The notes under the pieces were generated by a model that ran no database searches, was not told where the DNA came from, and saw nothing but the letters and a program-made list of their open reading frames with translations. Below, piece after piece: positions 51,739-64,000 of a stretch of DNA of 64,000 nucleotides; the stretch's first letter is position 1, and each line of letters opens with the position of its first letter. Both the position numbers and the translations under genes were made by a program. The stretch is from Larimichthys crocea (lineage: Eukaryota; Chordata; Actinopteri; Sciaenidae), in contig NC_040019.1 of NCBI RefSeq assembly GCF_000972845.2, forward strand, positions 9,677,868 through 9,741,867. The letters are read 5' to 3'.

Positions 51739-54318
51739 CTCTCTGTCTCTGAATGGGTTTGAGACATTAAAACCCAAGTTCCCAAAATCAGTCCTTGTTC
51801 ACCTAGTACACTATATTGACTTTTGGCAATTTAAATTCTAAGCAACAATATGCCATGGCTCTTTCATATTCTCTTTAGTCATCTCAAGGAAAATCTGAAA
51901 GTAATAGTTTGAGTTATTTGGTCAGTGCATCCTACAATCTACTGTCTATCTACTATCACAAACTCTTTAAAATAAGACCCAGAACACTTTTCCAGCTGAC
52001 AGCTACGCAACCGTCATAAGTCACCAACTATGCTTATCATGCTTGAGAGGCACGAACGTGCTTCCTCCCTTCCGTTTTTTTCCCCTAGATCTTTCCCTTG
52101 TATCTCCTCAATGGTTTTTAGTGGGAGAACCAAGGAAACACAAGGAAAAGATGAAAGTAGGATAAACAAAGACACAATGAATGAATGAAGATAAATGAGA
52201 TGAGCCCTGTTTGCATTCGCTTGCAAACTCAGTCTCCCTCTGTGGTGCAGAATCAAACATGTTTGTGTCTGTCTTGTCTGTTTTTTGTTGAAACCAAGCT
52301 CAATTCTAAAGACACACATATCAAATTCAATGCAAATCAAATCGTGTATTTTCTTCTTTCATTTTTTAATATGCCATCATTTAGAATATCACATAACCAA
52401 GGACAAATTGTTCTTGAGTACTATAGATGCAGAGTATACTCTTGTATCTGTGTGGTGTTTTCTAGCTACCGAACAAAATCAGCATTATAAGGCTCCTGTC
52501 AGAGAATGCATCCAAATCCAATGATCCATTGGTTTCCATTTACAACCTTTAGTAAGCTGACTGTTTCGTTATATAAAAGACATGGATAAATTTGTTTCAT
52601 CAGTTGAACATGATCTAAGAATTTGATGACAGATGGACCAATTTAAATGGTGTACTTGCAGAAACTGCAGAAATGGTGCTTTTCATCATATAGGTCTCCT
52701 CCTACTCTCTAGCCAAGTCATTTTTTTATCAATTTGTGTTTACAGTCTTTGGTTTTTTAATAGACATAGACCAAAATCTGTCCTATTTATCTTGCTAGTG
52801 ACACCCAAGGTATGCATGGAGTTAGAAGTTAATTGGTCTCATTAAATCACTGCTGAAGTTCTGCGACTGCAGTCTTTAATCCATACTTTGAAGAGCTAAC
52901 ACCTACCCATCGATGCCACATACCCCTACCCATCGAAGTCACTGCCACATCCACCACCCCTACAGTAATTTGCATTTCAGCAACTTTCCCTTCTGTGTTA
53001 ATTTGACATTTTAGTCAGTCTGTCATAATGATTTCCTGATAGAATAGTTGGCTACAAAGATTAGCCTAAAGGGCAAATCTGACAAGCTTCTCTGTCCTCC
53101 TAGTGAAAATGCTGACACTGTGGAGAGATCTAGTGTGGGCCCATGGAGCATACGCCATAGTTTTGCAGACATAACCTCTTTTGCCGATAGATTTCATTGA
53201 ACACTGTCTGTCTTTAATGGGCAAACAGTAACAAGACATCAGATAGGATTGATTGATGTTGTTGTGTTTGGTGAGGTGGCGGAGAGCTGCAAGTAGCACC
53301 TCAAACAAGGGTATGGAAAGGGAAAATGCACTGTTAATAGCTGATGGAGAGCTGTGGTTGGTTATATGAGATTTATTGTTCAGGAAATTGCTTCGACCTG
53401 AATGCCGTGGTAGCCTCTGACTCTTACAAAATTGAATTTGATAGACAACAAGCTAACATCCACTGCATCTGGACAGAGATAGTTAAACAGATTTCTGTGG
53501 CATAATGAGAGAAGGACCTGACCTATTCCCACCCTGCTTTCCTCAGCAAGACTGGGAGAGTGTTGTTTGATGTCAGCATATGATTGAAAACTCTGTCTTC
53601 TTCTTTTTCCTTCGAGTTAGATGTCATTCGACACTAGACTTGGGAATGCGTTCTTTTTTGCCACATCTTCCCTCCAAAGCCGTCTAAATCCCCGGACAAG
53701 AGAAGCAAAATTGGATTGAGAATGAAAATGAATATTTCTTTCTGCTCTCTCATCTATTGCTAACAAAAATATATAATTCAGTAAGCTCCAAATCTTCAAA
53801 TGGACCTGGGCAAAGGCCAGTTGGAAAAGACTGTGGATATACAGATTAGTCTGTAAATGTAGATACATGAGTGGGTGTGTGGCTCTAACAGCTTAATGAC
53901 CTATGCATTTGTTGCAAGCAACACCCACCAGAGTTACTATAGATACAGGTCAAAAAGCTTTAAAGCAGGGGCGCCAGGGCAAATACTATATAAAACTATA
54001 TTTAATGTAAAAAATTTCATATATTGATATGTGAAGCTAGTATGACTAAACTCAACTTCATATTTCTCACTTGTGACACAGCTAAAAGTTTGTTAATGCA
54101 GATTAAACATACTAGGTTTTGAAGTGAGACTATTTAACTTTTGATCCATGTCTACAGTCATGCTTGCTGCTCTGTAGGGGCTGTACAGCAAAGCAGTTAT
54201 TTGAGCACACATACCATGAACAGATGTTGGCATTAAGATGCTGAATCTGTTCTAAAATAACAGAAATGTTGCCACTGGAAGTATTCTGGTTTCCGTCTTT
54301 GTAGTCTTACTGTAGCAG
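48860..54318. other. astn2 upstream region, no gene
   Basis: Non-coding DNA 5' of astn2. A CT/CTAT microsatellite lies at 51675-51750. A stretch ending AAATAAAATCAAATCAAATAAA near 51.48 kb resembles the 3' tail of a retroposon but has no recognisable body. No exon of a neighbouring gene was recognised. Confidence 0.55.
51675..51750. repeat. (CT)n-(CTAT)n-(CT)n compound microsatellite
   Basis: A CT tract, about ten CTAT units, then CT/GTCT units. Confidence 0.88.
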
Positions 54319-54320
54319 TA

Positions 54321-54670
54321 CAGTGGTCCCTCAATAAACGAAATCCGCGAAGTAAGTTCTTTCTCGCCAGAAGCGATTCCCATAGTGAAACACCTCACTC
54401 TGTTATCAAAGAACCAGGGATTACGTTAAGTAACCCGACGTTTTACAATTATTATACATGTTTTAGGGCCGTAAAACCCCTAACCACACACCTTTATACA
54501 CCTTTTTACACGCATTTTGTACAGTACTCCCTTAGTTAATCAGGACGCAGAACACAATGCGCGTTCATACTGTACAGTACGCTGTAAAAAAACATGCAAA
54601 ATCACACTAAAAAAATCTGCGAAACAGCGAGTCCGCGAAATGTGAACCACGTTATAGCGAGGGACAACTG
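54321..54670. mobile_element. pogo/Tigger-type MITE with TA target duplication
   Basis: A 350-bp element. The left end CAGTGGTCCCTC and right end GAGGGACAACTG are inverted repeats with one mismatch, flanked by TA at 54319-54320 and TA at 54671-54672. The subterminal regions carry ATCCGCGAAGTAA on the left and GTCCGCGAAATGTGAACC with GTTATAGCGAGGG on the right, typical of pogo/Tigger elements of the Tc1/mariner superfamily (family knowledge). The interior has no transposase, so the copy is non-autonomous. Confidence 0.78.
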
Positions 54671-54672
54671 TA

Positions 54673-56400
54673 TTGTAGTAGTAGTATTGGTTGAGTGGGC
54701 TATGGTTGCAGCAATCTGTGTAGAGAGCCAAAGAGGTGGAACGCCTTGGACTGAAATACATAATCGGATTTCACCGGCTATTGTCTGATGACAATTTGGC
54801 CTTTTTATTAGCTTCTAAAATGCTTACTTGCATTTATATACAGATATCTGTCAATAAAGATTAGCACAGATGTGTATTTCTAGGCATTTCTGTGTATCAA
54901 TTTGCTCATCAGACTATAGAGTAGGTAAGTCTGGACATCCGTTATCCATTTTCTGGATATCAACTGGCTTCACTGGAGGCCCACAGTGTCTATGCCCCCA
55001 GAGACTAAATCATCATGAGGGTTCTGAGATTGGTTTGAGCTAAATGCTAATGGAAGCACAAAAGAACAAAAATATGAATGTCATGGTGACACTAAACATA
55101 AAGTCTGAACCAAAGTGGCGGACTAACCAACTGACCTATTGACCATTTGACCAATTCACTGACTGACAAACAGACCAATATTTACATTGATTGGCTAAAA
55201 AAGTACTGTGTTATGATATCATGTAGCTCATTAAGCTATATGAATAGTTTTCTTGTTGCTTGTCCTTCAAATGTCAGTTTGAGTAGAAACAATACTGAGA
55301 GCTGTGCTGTCCTGGCAGCATTTTCCCGAGCTATCTTTGTTAATTGATTGGTTTAAGTTATCTGGAGACTGCCGCAGTTCTGCAGGTGTAAACAAAGAGC
55401 TCCTCAATTAGAAACTGGGTTACACCTGGAGGACAAACACAACCGCACACGCACCCACAAGACACACAGCACACAGAATACACGGGCTAACAAATCGGTT
55501 TAGTGGGTGCTGAGCACACATTCCAGCAAACGCGTACAGCAGACTCCTGATAAGTCTTCTCAGTTCAAAATATAGAAACTTCAAATCTGTTCCCCTAATT
55601 TGTTGAGTGATGTAACACATGTGGGGGTTAGACCTTGATAAATTTCATGCTTCTTCAAAATATCTTCCATCAGCACTGGTAGATTTTATGAAATCAAGAA
55701 AGATAATTGTAATTACGAGTGTTTGAGTTGAAACTATGCAATCCTTCCACCGAGTGAAGATCTCAGGGAAAAATTAGGTTTGTGAGTTTTTCCAGCAGCA
55801 TCAGCATTTTGTTCACCAAAATGCACATGTTTTTTGTTCTTATCCTCCATAGAGGACAGGGTAATTTACTATTTATTTCCCAATAACATAGGAGACAGCT
55901 CCCTGACTGAGGCAGAAAAGAACTGACACTGAATCAGTAGGGAAGCAAAGCATGACTTGACTATGAGACAATGAGGACCCATAATGTCTTTGGAGCAAAG
56001 TTTTGTCACATGAAAAGGAAAGTTCAAAAGCTGTCAGGATGGAGAGATTTAGATAGAAAAATGTGAACTACTCTGAGTTTTGTGACTTAAATACTGAAAA
56101 ACAAAAGCACATTAAGATCTTGAGAATAGTAACATATGAAAAGGTCAATGCGTAAATGTAATGTTTCTTTAATAGTTTTGCGAAGTCCTGAAAATACATA
56201 TTTACCCTTTATGCTGTTGTTTACTTGGCTGATGAGTTCATTTTCAGCAGATGAATCTGATATCAGATGTCTGTACTGCATTCTAAATGAATAAACAGAT
56301 ACCAGTTTGACTGATATTCTCCTGGAATGAGATTTATGAAAATAAACAAAAAGATATCAGTCTTTGAAAATTACTCTTTGTCTGTCTCTCTCTCTCTCTC

Positions 56401-56455
<55 letters not shown>

Positions 56456-57599
56456 GTAACAACACAGGAGAGCAGTCCCAGCATGTATCTTCTGGTATGT
56501 TATGCCCACTGCAGTGCAGAGGATTCATGTCCCTACTACATGCTATGGAGTCATGGACTGTTGTCATTCAGGGCCATGTACCACCTCAATGACAGGTTGG
56601 TGGCTCCCTGACAGATTCCGAGTGTTAGGAAATCTACCTCTGGATGACCCCACCCCCTGCTCATATCCCTTTCCATCATCCCCATCGAGAGCTGCCAGGT
56701 CAGCTGTCACCCCTGTTTACCGTCCACTATCTTGGCCCACTGACTCACCCATCCGTTAGTCCCGCTGGTGACGGACAGGATAGGCGGGACAGTCATGCAA
56801 GGTCAGAAGTATGGGCTTACTCTCATTACTGTGGCCTTGCTCCCTGCCATTACTTTTAGTCCCCCCCTTCCCCAATCCATCTGTCACCAGCATTAAGAGC
56901 GGTGCAATATATTCCTCCCATCCCCAGACATGTTTTATTACATTTAAGCTGTTGCACTTGGACTCTACTGCAGAAAGTTGTTCTGAGAGTTTTATTCCCT
57001 GTTTGGACATTTGCACCCAAACACAACTTGGTTGCATAGGTGCTCATAGAACAAGTAGTAATAATTGTAAAACAAAGCAAAAAACAAGTGCAAGGCAGTA
57101 GAAATTAAATCCTGTGAAATTAATTTAAAGTATTGACAATTTAATATTGCTGTTACAGCTGTAATTTTAAAAAATGGATTGTCAAAACTAATTTCAATGT
57201 TGCTCTTGGTAATTTCTACCTTGTTATCTTGTAACTATTCTTAGCTGCCTCTCTGTCTTCTTCTAGTCATAACATTTCTGTCCTGTAATGAGCTGATGAA
57301 ATTTATTGTGCTTATGAAATTTGGGAGCACTAACAATCAGACTTACAGAAATTGTCTACCCGAAGAGCGCCAACTCATTCCTGTCATTGCTAATTTAATC
57401 TTTTGGCTTGCTGAATTTATCTGACTCTTGAAAATGAAAACCGGATGATCTGTCAAATTTTACCTTAAGTACAGGAATAAAGTTTGACACAATTCTCACT
57501 TTAAAATCAAATCAAATTTATGTTTTTTTTCCTGCTCATAATAGCTAATAACTACTTCGAAGTTTAAACCATAGTTCAGTGTTGTAGTTTATACAGAAA
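54673..57599. other. Upstream segment, no gene
   Basis: Non-coding DNA. A CT/GTCT microsatellite lies at 56375-56456. The block 56.5-57.05 kb is open in several frames on both strands and somewhat richer in C, but no family, splice pattern or codon bias identifies it as coding. Confidence 0.5.
56375..56456. repeat. (CT)n-(GTCT)n compound microsatellite
   Basis: CT units, about nine CTGT units, then CT units. Confidence 0.88.
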
Positions 57600-58030
57600 G
57601 GTGAAGCCAGATGCCAAACTAGAACAGAGAATATAAAAGATCAATTCTTGCTTCCCTGTACCGGCCTCAAGTGGATTTTAAGACTCTCATTATAGTGCTG
57701 CTTTTCTGGATGAAAGATGGGCCAGCACTGACATTTGTATGGAGAAACTGAAAATGAAGTCTAATCCAAGGCCAGTTTTATTTGCATATGACAAACTAGC
57801 CCATACAACAGTGAATGTGTCCTCTGCACACAACTGCGAGCTTAATTTAAAATCCTTTAACACAGCTTTATTATCAGGCCCTCAGTCTGACAAAGGCCAA
57901 AGGTGATTTGTAAGTCAGGAAGTTGAACAACCACTCTGAAGAACTTTCTGTGACTAAAACTGCATTTAAATCACCACTTTAGATCTCAACTTTATTCTGT
58001 TTTTAAAATCCTGTTACTTTATTATCTGTT
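57600..58030 (+). mobile_element. L2-like LINE relic (C-terminal end of ORF2)
   Basis: Plus-strand fragments resemble the region after the RT core in L2-clade elements. ILASLYRPQVDFKTLI matches the family's VLASLHWLPV...DFK block with a few residues lost, then GPALTF follows, and near 57950 LSVTKTAFKSPL resembles the FKSRLKTxLF ending. Stops and frameshifts are frequent. No 3' UTR or tail was recognised and borders are approximate. Chance similarity is possible. Confidence 0.45.
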
Positions 58031-58234
58031 TTGTTGAACATGCATCTTTAGTCCTCATTTATTAAGCGAAAATTTAGATTTCTTTATAAATATATTCTAA
58101 AAAGAATGTTTACATTTATACGGTGCTGTCTTATCATTAATAGAGTTTGGATTTTATATAAGTGCATGTCAAGCTTGTCTTTCTTGTAGACAGAGCAACA
58201 GAAGGGAGAATAACATTTATCTTTTTTTAAATCT

Positions 58235-58264
58235 GAGGAGGTGGAGGAGGAGGAGGAGGAGGAG
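58235..58264. repeat. (GGA)n microsatellite
   Basis: About nine GAG/GGA units with one GTG interruption. Confidence 0.85.
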
Positions 58265-61200
58265 ATCTTTTAAGCAATTCAAAAGGGAAAGTAGCCATGA
58301 GTTACAGTTAACAAGAAGCACAATGAATACTAGCAGTATGTGCCAAACCAGTTTCTTTTCATATTATTAGGTAACCTTTCTATTATTAAATATTTCAAAA
58401 AGAGAGGGGAAAGTGTTTCCATTTAAAATCTTTATCTGGTTGCAGAGGTAGATTGAGAACCACATTTCAATGCAAACTGAGTTCAACAATTAACTATATA
58501 AATATATCATTGTTTATCGTCAGTGCCCAGATCAACTTATGTAACAGGTACTCTTGATCTGATACAGAAACAAAGCACATTTACTGAACAGGATTTCAAA
58601 AGAGCAAGTAAGAAAAGATCTGAGTTACTAATGCTGCAGCAGAGATTATTAGAGCACTACTGTATCTCTTTCATCTAGTCATGGTGCACTCTGGTATCCA
58701 CCCCAATGCCCCTGGCTCATCAACAAGACCCCAGACCTAATTTGCAGTTCCTGACATGACCCTCCCACACATTGACTGGTGTAACATCCCTGCCTACAAA
58801 CTATTAGATGGACACCGAATGCAATTAGAGAAACTGATAACCAATGCTGTGACCAAATATGTGCCTGAAAGTTTTTTTTTGTTTGTTTTTTTGGGAGGAA
58901 TCAGTGGACTGTGATCAGATATAGCAGCTGTTGGAGGAGAATATTGCTATTTCAGTAATGCATTTTAACATTAATCCTTAGTTTACACAGACTGGTTATG
59001 GATTACTTCAAGGATGAGTTAGCCAGAATACATTTGCATGTGCACTCATAAGCATCAGTGATGATTTGTCAAGAAACTACTCTCACACACCACTAATGCG
59101 CCACATTTTGTTTGTTTTTGGATTGATAACATTCACTCTTTAATTTGTGCAAAATTATGATTTTTGTTTTCCCCTTTTACCGTCTATTTGATTTTGAACT
59201 GATGATGGAGTCAAAAGTAATAGTTTTGGCCAGAGGCTGGATGTTCAACATCTTCTCATGAGCTTATTTTAATAACATCTGCATTACAAATGTATGATCT
59301 TGGATTCAGAGATGAATCATACAGAGAAAGATACTTAAGATTCAACTAACTGCGACTACAGTCTTAGATTTGATTAATAAACAGTCAAGAAATGGTTTGC
59401 AGCTGTAAATAAATCATAGTAAATACTACTATTAGTAATACTACATACCTTGTGCTTATTAGAAGCAAGTGTTCTTTAAGAAAAATAACGAAAGATCTGA
59501 TAGAAGTTCTAGACGAATATAAGTATCACTATGAGTTTATGCAAAATCTAAACTACTTTGAAGTTTACTTCAGCACAATTTGCATAGAAACCCAAATATA
59601 TCACATTTGATGATGATGTTGGTAATGGTCTGCTAAAACCATGCATAATGTCTAGTTTTGAACAAAGGTTGTAAAGTAGGCTTGAACTACAATACCGTAT
59701 ATGACTATGTTTTAAGTTAGGTCAGTTTTCACTCAGGTGTCATGCTTGTCTGTCTATCTATAAGATAATTATCTCAAGATAATTAGCCTATGGCTGGCCA
59801 CCCATCAATTCTTAATCTTTTCTTTAGATTCTATATTTCTGATTTCCATTATTGTTTGTATAGTTTAGCTTTAGCGTTCAACAACACTGGTTGTGTGCAT
59901 TAATATACAGAAAGACCATATGCTGCACAAAAACATCTGCACACTAACTTCAAGCAAAAGAGCTACAAGTAAGAATTGTTGTTGTTTGAGTGAGGGCAGA
60001 TCAGACACGACAATGACTCACTATCACCTCTTTAGTTACTAAATGGTATCACAAGGATGTAGTTGACAAGCATGCTAACTTCAGGAGATATATATGCACA
60101 ATACATAAACATTTTTTTTTTAAAAACTTCCATATTCTGTTGATAGTTTGTGTATGCTTTTTATGTAAAATAAAAAATTATATGTATAGCTCAATTAAAT
60201 ATCTGTACTTTTTTTAGTATGCATCTGTTGCATGCATAATGGGTCTAAGACCTATGATCAGGTGGCTATAGAAGATTGTGATGTAGTAATCTTGTGACAG
60301 TAATTAACACCCCAATAAACACCCCAATGGCAGGCTACAATCAACACCGGAATAATGTATCAGTAGAGGATGTTGCACAATTAACCATACTGTGCATTAG
60401 CACTGTACTGCTTCCATAGCTTTAACACCTTGCTGCAACAACTGACACAGGAGCTATTGAGGAACCTCAGACATGTAGTACAGACCAGCCTCCAACTTAA
60501 AAATGTTTATCCAGGTAGATTATCTCCTCAATAATACAACACTAAAGTCACATGGATTATGTATTAAATCAAATATTGTTCGGTGCAAGCTCCAAAAATC
60601 ATCATTCCTTATGAACTTAAACAATAGGGACAACAAAAACAAACAGTGACAGAGACAGTGCCAAATTTTCAGAGCAGCACACAGTTTGATAGGAAAATGT
60701 TTTCTGCCAGTAAGTAAGGCAAACACAACTTTTGCCAATTTTTTTTTTCTGGTCACACCATGGCATGGTATTGTGTGACTTCACTGGCTGTGGACACAAT
60801 AACAGACAAATCCCAGCATATGTATGGTTAAAAGATATTATGAATGTTTTTAACATGGTTAAATACCTGTACAGACTTTCCCACTGTACGATATATAGTC
60901 CGTTGTTTGTTTTAATACTGGTTAATGGAAAGAGGCAGTGGGAACAAACCCAGGCACAAGCAGTCAATATTTATTCTGAGCACTGTGCATTTGCAAATTT
61001 AATTTTGCCTTCCATTATATATTCTGTGGAAATGCCAATTGTCATCAACAAGGGTTTGTTATGCCACATAGCAAAAGCATCTTCAGCTTAACCCTTTCAG
61101 CAATATCTAATGAAACTGTAGTCTAAGCACCATTTTGCCGCATTGCTTTTAAAAGGTGACCTAAAATATAGTTCTGACCGTACGACATAAAGTAATAGAA

Positions 61201-62405
61201 ATTGATTTTTTATATACACTAGTTCCATTTACACACATGCCCATTTTTTACTTTTACTTTACTTTTAAATTATTGATATGGTGCCTCTGAAATGCACTTT
61301 TCAAATATTAAGAGTTTTAGAGAAATGTTGCAGTGTAAAACCTTCACACATTATGTCCAAATTGTAAAGTATAATAGCTGCTGAATTCACGTCCAGACAA
61401 CAGATAGTGTACACGCTCACACCCTCAGATTCATGTAACCAAGCAGTAACCAAGGCTAGTACAGCTATTGAGAACTACACAATTCAACGAGACAGCTTGA
61501 CTAAATGCTCAACATCAACAGTGTCATGTTTTCCGTTAATTCCAACATTATACTGGAGTGTGTACTGTCAGTTTAATATTTTATTATGCAAGTCTGTCCA
61601 CCAGCAGCAGCAGTTTGAAACAATGATGACAATCAACAGGAATTTTAATTGTAACCATGAAATTTCAATCCACTGTTAAGCCTAATTCACTGAAACACAA
61701 GTAAGGAAAAGGCACCTGCCTGATAACCCCAATGATTTACTTACACTGTCCCACCTGGAAGCTGGAGTTTACTACATGTTGACTGTGTAATTGTACCTGT
61801 TTTGCTTAAGATTGCAAGGCTATCAATGTGATATCAATATTATAACAGGTATGCAGACAAGATCAGCAATCAGCTGTAACAACGAAAAGTGTGCGACTAC
61901 AAAGTGAGCAAGTGTGGTCTCAGCATACGTATTATGGCTGTAGGAGTGAGGATTTAAAGGTTTTCCCATGTGCAACCAACAGGGGGCAATGTTGTTCTGT
62001 GATTAAACTGATCACTCTCTAAGACTCCAGGGCTGAAAAATCTATGGAGCACATACAGTGGGAAGGTTGGCAAAAGAAGAAAATATAGCAAAACAAATGA
62101 ATAAAACCACCAGAGGAGATAAGTCTTGGCTAGAGCCAAATGACTTCAGGCAGCTTCATTTAAACCGCTAAATCGGATTTTATGCTGAAATTGTTCAATA
62201 ATTAGGGAATACAGTGAGGCTATCGTAAATGTCAGACCAAATATATCAGCACAAGCTATCCGACTCAGGTACACCACAAAATACCATGCAAGTCATTTCA
62301 GGGAGCCCTTTCCTGTGTTTCCCCTGACCTCACCAGAAATTCCATCTACAACAAATCTGTTTACTGGAGCATAACAACATGTTTCTTTTTGCTATTTTCG
62401 CTGAT

Positions 62406-62429
62406 GTATATATATATATATATATATAT
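62406..62429. repeat. (TA)n microsatellite
   Basis: Twelve TA units. Confidence 0.85.
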
Positions 62430-64000
62430 GCGCACACCTATGTGTGTGCATGTCTTCATGCATGATACATGCATAGTGCTGCAGGTATAGAAAATCATAA
62501 CTTAACATAACAGAAGCATTGCAACCACCAATGAAAATGCTTTAATCTGCCAAACGTATTAGATGCTTTGCCAGACATATTAGAGACATCACATGTATGT
62601 TAAGTGTATGTAATCCAACCTGGATGGATAGAGATCCTAATAGAGATGTCTGTCTTGTCTGCCTTCTTTCACCACACATTATTCCACCAGGATCAATATG
62701 TAATTGTGATTAGAACAATGCGGTATTTTACAAAAGCTGAAGGTGAAACATTCACATAGAAGCTCTGCTAACTTTGTGCTGGTGCAACAATGACACCGCT
62801 TATCTTATGAAAGTGAAGAACCCATGAATAAAACATGAGGTCATACTTTTTTTTATAGCCTCTACAATACCCCATACATGGCTAGAATAACTAACAATCA
62901 AAGAGTCAAGAGATCGGTTCAGTGGGGAGTGACTCTTTTGAAGTTGTGTCTCCCTGGCCAATTGTAAATTTCTTTGAAAAGAATAAGGAAATATTGGACC
63001 ATAGCATGCTCGTCCCCCAGTGGAATGTTTCTTTTTCTACTGTATGTATCTATTTACTTAATGGAAAGTGGACTTCTTCCCTATTGAACTCAAGAGTTTG
63101 TGAGAGATGATTTGCACATCAATGCTCTCTCTGAATGGCTACAGCACAATATACTTTTCCTTATTAAAATCCCACTGGTGTGCGTGATTGAAATAACTTT
63201 CTGTTCCTAAGGGTAGTGACTGCTGTTGTGCTAATGTCAGTAATACAGCTTTTGGTTGTAGTTTGTGAATTTGTGTGTTTCCTGTGGTATGTACCTGTTT
63301 CAAAGGCCAGTAGTCCATTGTTGCCGAGGCACATTTGTGTCTTTTAAGTGCATAATCCGTCCTCTGTTTTCTGAATCTAATCCTTTCTGTATCAAAGATC
63401 ATGGGCTTGATGGTACAGCACAATAGCCAGGGCTCTTGAGTAGGGGTCAAAAAGTCTACCAGTGACCCATATGATGCTATTTCATGGTTTTCATACACAA
63501 TTCACAACAGGAGTGCAACAGAATATTGGCTGAGCTTTTCACTGACTTGGGGAATGGTCAGCAGGTGACAGAATGCTCAACAGGTGACAGAAATCTCATA
63601 TTAAACTCACAGATGAATTAACACAAGACTTTGATAGGGTGAAACAAGGTCTCAATTGGGAATGGAATTCTATGAATGGCACCACAAAACCAAAGGTGCA
63701 GAACAAAAAAGTCGGGTTTTTTTCATGCCAAAAGAAGTGAAAGATCGATATAGTACAGTTCAAATCAAAAGCTTTCTTGGTAAGAGATTGTGTCCAAAGA
63801 GTGTTGTCCTTGGAATACCAAAAAGGGTGAATATGAAGTTCAGTTTGCAAAGAGTGTGTTCATGGGGTTGAGGGCAGGAGTAGGCAACAGCAAGAGCCCA
63901 GAGCATAGAGACATTCACAATGGGTCATAGTGAAGAGGAGTTTGTGGAAGGGATTTGTAAAGTTTATTAAAGAGACTGAAACAAGGCCACCAAATGTGCT

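Larger units (their letters stand above)
58031..64000. other. Upstream region to the right edge, no gene
   Basis: AT-rich non-coding DNA. Visible features are a GGA tract at 58235-58264, an AT microsatellite at 62406-62429 and a CTCF-like 14-mer at 61976-61989. The open frames at 60732-61091 and 63139-63498 (119 codons each) resemble no family known to me. No exon of a neighbouring gene was recognised. Confidence 0.5.

Noticed and set aside
56502..57101. Block open in several frames on both strands
   Set aside because: Considered as an exon of an upstream gene, but frames conflict and no domain or splice pair was found.
60732..61091. 119-codon plus-strand open frame
   Set aside because: No recognisable family; overlaps an equally long antisense frame, as chance frames do.
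63139..63498. 119-codon minus-strand open frame near the right edge
   Set aside because: No homology recognised and no signal peptide, motif or splice structure.

Overview
The window looks like a piece of a ray-finned fish (teleost) nuclear genome. The evidence is the AT-rich non-coding DNA full of microsatellites, the spliceosomal exons, a Sleeping Beauty-type Tc1 transposon, L2-like LINE relics, and several dispersed repeats that I recognise from memory as typical of teleosts, probably percomorphs. There is no prokaryotic gene organisation, and almost all short open reading frames here are chance.

The only host gene I can support is astrotactin-2 (astn2), on the minus strand. Coding exon 1 is at 47277-47736: signal peptide, conserved N-terminal ectodomain and a Gly/Ala tract. 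Exon 2 is at 1690-1877. They join in phase, with consensus GT/AG sites, across a 45,399-bp intron 1. The exon 2 donor then leads into intron 2, which runs off the left edge. The two exons encode the first 216 residues; the first membrane segment expected in this family would lie in exon 3, outside the window. The start codon sits in a CpG-rich block (about 47370-47880) that probably contains the 5' UTR and core promoter. From about 48.1 kb to the right edge I see only upstream non-coding DNA.

Intron 1 carries, by increasing coordinate: a degenerate teleost repeat (6.4-6.7 kb); another (12.8-13.3 kb); a foldback structure (17.8-18.0 kb); a hAT-like MITE next to a hAT MITE with an 8-bp target duplication (22.9-23.5 kb); part of a further repeat (25.5 kb); an antisense L2 relic with reverse-transcriptase motifs (26.1-27.4 kb); a GATA/TATC inverted microsatellite (32.2-32.4 kb); a CA microsatellite inside 22-bp inverted repeats (35.8 kb); a solo LTR with a perfect 5-bp target duplication (37.9-38.6 kb); and a Tc1 element with well-kept ends but a broken transposase (41.2-42.7 kb). 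Upstream of the gene are an old terminal-inverted-repeat element ending about 360 bp from the start codon (48.1-48.9 kb), a pogo/Tigger-type MITE (54.3 kb) and a second L2-like relic (57.6-58.0 kb).

I found no new multi-gene system. The points most worth a second look are the solo LTR with a sense-strand polyadenylation signal inside astn2 intron 1, the old element beside the astn2 promoter, and the foldback and inverted-repeat structures. Family names for dispersed repeats rest on memory of teleost consensus sequences, not on a search.
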